From Mariannaea sp. PMI_226 (taxonomy: Eukaryota; Ascomycota; Sordariomycetes; Hypocreales; Nectriaceae), in contig JANFOG010000002.1 of the NCBI GenBank assembly GCA_024336345.1, positions 496,001-560,000 of the forward strand: a DNA stretch of 64,000 nt, given 5' to 3'. Position numbers and translations under genes: made by a program. Position 1 is the first letter of the stretch. Every line of letters starts with the position of its first letter. Below, in pieces: positions 61,308 to 64,000 of the stretch. A model generated the notes under the pieces. That model was given only the letters and a program-made list of their open reading frames with translations, was not told the origin of the DNA and ran no database searches.

Positions 61308-61965
61308 GGCACTTTATTTATTTGGTTTTCTTACTGTATAATCTTTACACCTTTTTTTGTTCTTTGGCCATTGGCTACCACTAGATACCTGTTTCCCCAG
61401 GTCCGGGCTCATCTCGTACTATCTACGGACTAGGTATTTCGCCTCCTCTCGCGCTGCTGTCTACCTGGGAGCGCTTCCGCTAGTTCAACCCACATGGCTG
61501 CTAGCATCAAGTATCCATATCCATATCCATGTTGCTCCTCTCCTCCGCATGGGCAAGGCAAGGAAAACTTGCAAGTTGAGGATCCCGCCCAGTTTTTTTA
61601 CTTTAAAAAGGGCCAAGAGCACCCACCCCGACGACCCGAGAATGTTTGGATCACGCATCTTGTTCCCTAGCTCTCTTTTCTTTTTGGCTTCTTCTGTGCT
61701 TGGGGATCAAATTCAATTGTGTCTTAGACAGATCCAGAGGTCACACCGAGTTGCACGTGTGTGAACTCCTGCTACCCTCCCACCCCCCCCTCTCCTCCTC
61801 TTTATACTTGTAGTTGTTGTTGGACATCTATTCTTTCTTCACTACAAGTCCTACATATCCCCTGTGAGACGTTCAATCGTCTTCACCTTTCCAACAAAAG
61901 AAACAGAATCACCTCTGGAGTATAAAAAAACAGCTCGGCTTGCATTCAGACACAATCCCGCTGCC

Positions 61966-64000
61966 ATGCATTCGACTGGGGTCCAAGAGGTGCCACCGGC
62001 ATACTCATCGTCCGATCAAGAGAAAATGGGCCATGATAGCAAGAGTGGCCCCGACTCAATTACTTCGCCTGGTGAAGGTCTTGCCACATCCTTTCCTGTC
62101 TCTGGGGGGCGAGATCATACACACCGCAAGCTCAAGCCTCGCCACATCCAGCTGATTGGTATTGGTGGTACTATCGGCACTGCTCTCTATGTGCGTATTC
62201 TGAACAAGAGGAGAATTTAATGCTCTCTCTCTTTTTCTCTCTCCCACTCTCCCTTCCCCTTGTGAAGAGCCCGTCACAAACCCCACTCCTCAATCTTACC
62301 CTATTTTCTTCCATTTTTAGTCCAATATGCTCATATGAATGTGTCTCGTTTGCTATTCAGGTTCAAATCGGAAGAGGTCTCATCAATGGCGGCCCCGGTA
62401 GCTTATTCATCGCCTTCACCTTCTGGTGTACAGTTATTCTGGCCGTGACTTTGTGCATGGCTGAGATGGTCACATATCTGCCAATTTCGTCCCCATTCAT
62501 TCGATTTGCTGGTCGCTACGTTGATGAAGCGTTTGGCTTCGCTGCTGGTTGGAACTTCTTCGTCTTCGAGGCTGCACTGGTACCTTTTGAGGTGACAGCA
62601 TGCAATCTCATTCTCAACTTTTGGACCGATGCCATTCCCACTGGCGCCGTGATTGCTATTGTCATCGTGCTGTATGCGCTTATCAACGTCCTAGCGGTCA
62701 AGTGGTACGGTGAAACCGAGTTCTGGGCTGCATTGGGAAAATTTCTTTTGATTGTGGGCTTGTAAGAAACTCCACCCATCTATTATCTATTCTGCAGCAA
62801 CGTGTAGCAGAGCAGTCTTATGGACCCCATTTTTACTCACACGTTTGCAGGATCATCTTCACCTTCATCGTAATGGTGGGCGGAAATCCCCAACACGACA
62901 AGTTCGGATTCAGATACTGGAAGAACCCAGGAGCCTTTACTGAACTCTACTACGAGGGGACTCTTGGCCGGTGGCTTGGATTCTTGCAGTGTCTGATCCA
63001 GGCCTCCTTCACCATTGCTGGTCCTGACTACGTCTCCATGGCGGCTGGTGAAGCTGAGAACCCTCGAGCCGTTATGCCTCGTGCTTACCGGTCGGTATTC
63101 TACCGTTTGACCGGATTTTTCGTCCTTGGATCCCTTGCTGTCGGCATTCTGGTCCCATATAACGACCCCGAGATGACTGCTGCCTTCAAGAATGGTGCTC
63201 CTGGTGCCGCTGCTTCACCTTACGTCGTAGCCATGAACCGTCTTACCATCCCCGTCCTGCCTCACATCGTCAATGCGATGGTGCTGACGGCTGCTTTCTC
63301 GGCTGGCAACTCCTACGTCTACTGCGCCTCCCGATCTCTATATGGTCTCGCGCTTGAGGGCAAGGCACCTAGGTTCCTGACTGTTTGCACAAAGCAGGGT
63401 GTGCCTCTCTACTGTGTCGTTTGTGTCCTCCTCGTCGCCCTTCTCTCTTTCCTCCAGCTGTCCGCAAACACCGCCGTTGTCTTGAACTGGTTCGTCTCTC
63501 TGGTGACAGCATCTCAGCTGATCAACTTCTCCGTCATGTGCACCACATACTTGTGCTTTTACCGAGCCCTCAAGGCCCAGGGTATCAGCCGAGACAGCCT
63601 GCCTCACAAGTCCATGTTGATGCCATATGCTGCTTGGTATGGACTGGTTGCTTCATTCATCATGGCCTTTGTTGGAGGATATACTGTCTTCCTGCCTCTC
63701 CCAGGCTACTGGAACGTGCCAGATTTTCTCTTCTCGTAAGTTCATTTGTTTTTCTTACGATACTTTGCAATAGTGTACTAACTTGGAAACAGATACACCA
63801 TGATTGGAGTCTGCCCCGTCCTTTACATCGGTTATAAGCTTATCTACAAGACGAAGATCCTGAAGCCTGAGGAGGTCGACCTCTTCCAAGACCTCGATGA
63901 GATTGAAGAGTACGAGCGCAACTACGTACCACAAAAAGCCTCGTGAGTTATATTGCTTCCTTCGCCTGGAAGAGACAACAGCTGACCAAAGCCACAGGAG
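61966..64000 (+). CDS. Amino-acid permease (fungal AAT family), 3' end outside window
   Basis: APC-superfamily proton/amino-acid symporter of the plasma membrane, similar to Trichoderma INDA1 and proline/general permeases. Exons 61966-62190, 62361-62761, 62851-63735, 63793-63942, and a last exon beginning at 63998 that runs off the window; at least 554 residues are encoded. Seen: a cytoplasmic N-terminus, then KPRHIQLIGIGGTIGTALYV, the first helix with the GGTIGT substrate-binding loop; WNFFVFEAALVPFEVTA; FTIAGPDYVSMAAGEAENPR, the AAT signature; SAGNSYVYCASRSLYGLA; and a C-terminal EEYERNYVP. If the fourth donor (GTGAGT at 63943) were ignored, translation would stop one codon later; the CTGAC branch and CACAG acceptor before 63998 make the intron more likely. 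The ATG at 61966 has CTGCCATG context. Confidence 0.92.

Larger units (their letters stand above)
58068..61965. other. Gene-free stretch before the amino-acid permease
   Basis: About 3.9 kb without a supported gene. It contains TACCTA-type clusters (about 58650-58680), a C19 run at 61289-61307, two AGATAA sites (60682-60687, 60824-60829) and a TTTATAC element near 61800. Frames of 60-166 codons lack motifs. Confidence 0.55.

Overview
The window looks like nuclear DNA of a filamentous ascomycete, probably Sordariomycetes and most likely Hypocreales (inference from protein similarity and style; not proven). Genes are broken by short GT-AG introns, mostly 50-120 nt, with CTAAC/CTGAC branch sites. 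They sit on both strands without operons. Families present include velvet, SAT4/PTH11-like rhodopsin-domain proteins, HeLo-like proteins and NudE. There is no rRNA, no recognisable transposon and no CRISPR. About half of the window is intergenic and rich in homopolymer, CT-rich and tetra/pentanucleotide tracts.

Layout, left to right: a gene-free 2.8 kb; a seven-helix rhodopsin-domain (SAT4-type) membrane protein (2779-4087, +); a 1199-residue protein joining a HeLo-like region, a degenerate kinase-like region and a trypsin-like protease region (5819-9474, +); a CCDC25/Jlp2 homologue (9801-10953, -) whose frame only works with a single-nucleotide exon; a small divergent velvet-domain protein (16390-16931, -) isolated between two gene-free stretches of about 5.5 kb; an MFS transporter (22430-24001, +); tRNA-Thr(AGU) (24537-24608, +); an ACR3-type arsenite exporter (25685-27066, +) tail-to-tail with a bZIP factor (27167-28582, -); a mitochondrial BolA protein, Bol3 type (29940-30437, +); cytosolic acetyl-CoA carboxylase (31153-38344, -); a 4.7 kb gene-free stretch; NudE (43090-44920, -); the ER ubiquitin ligase Doa10/Ssm4 (46977-51983, -); a 1228-residue signal-anchored protein ending in KDEL (54239-58067, +); and a fungal amino-acid permease cut by the right edge (61966 to beyond 64000, +).

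Most genes are conserved housekeeping loci (lipid synthesis, ERAD, dynein regulation, iron-sulfur maturation, translation-associated NFACT-R). Three places look less ordinary. The first is the HeLo/pseudokinase/protease fusion, whose plan suggests cell-death or self/non-self signalling. The second is the ACR3-bZIP pair, which recalls the yeast YAP8-ACR3 arsenic locus. The third is the KDEL-tailed repeat protein, which lies head-to-head with Doa10, so two ER proteins share one intergenic region. Exon boundaries were worked out by hand from reading frame, splice sites and family conservation. No expression data or database search was available.
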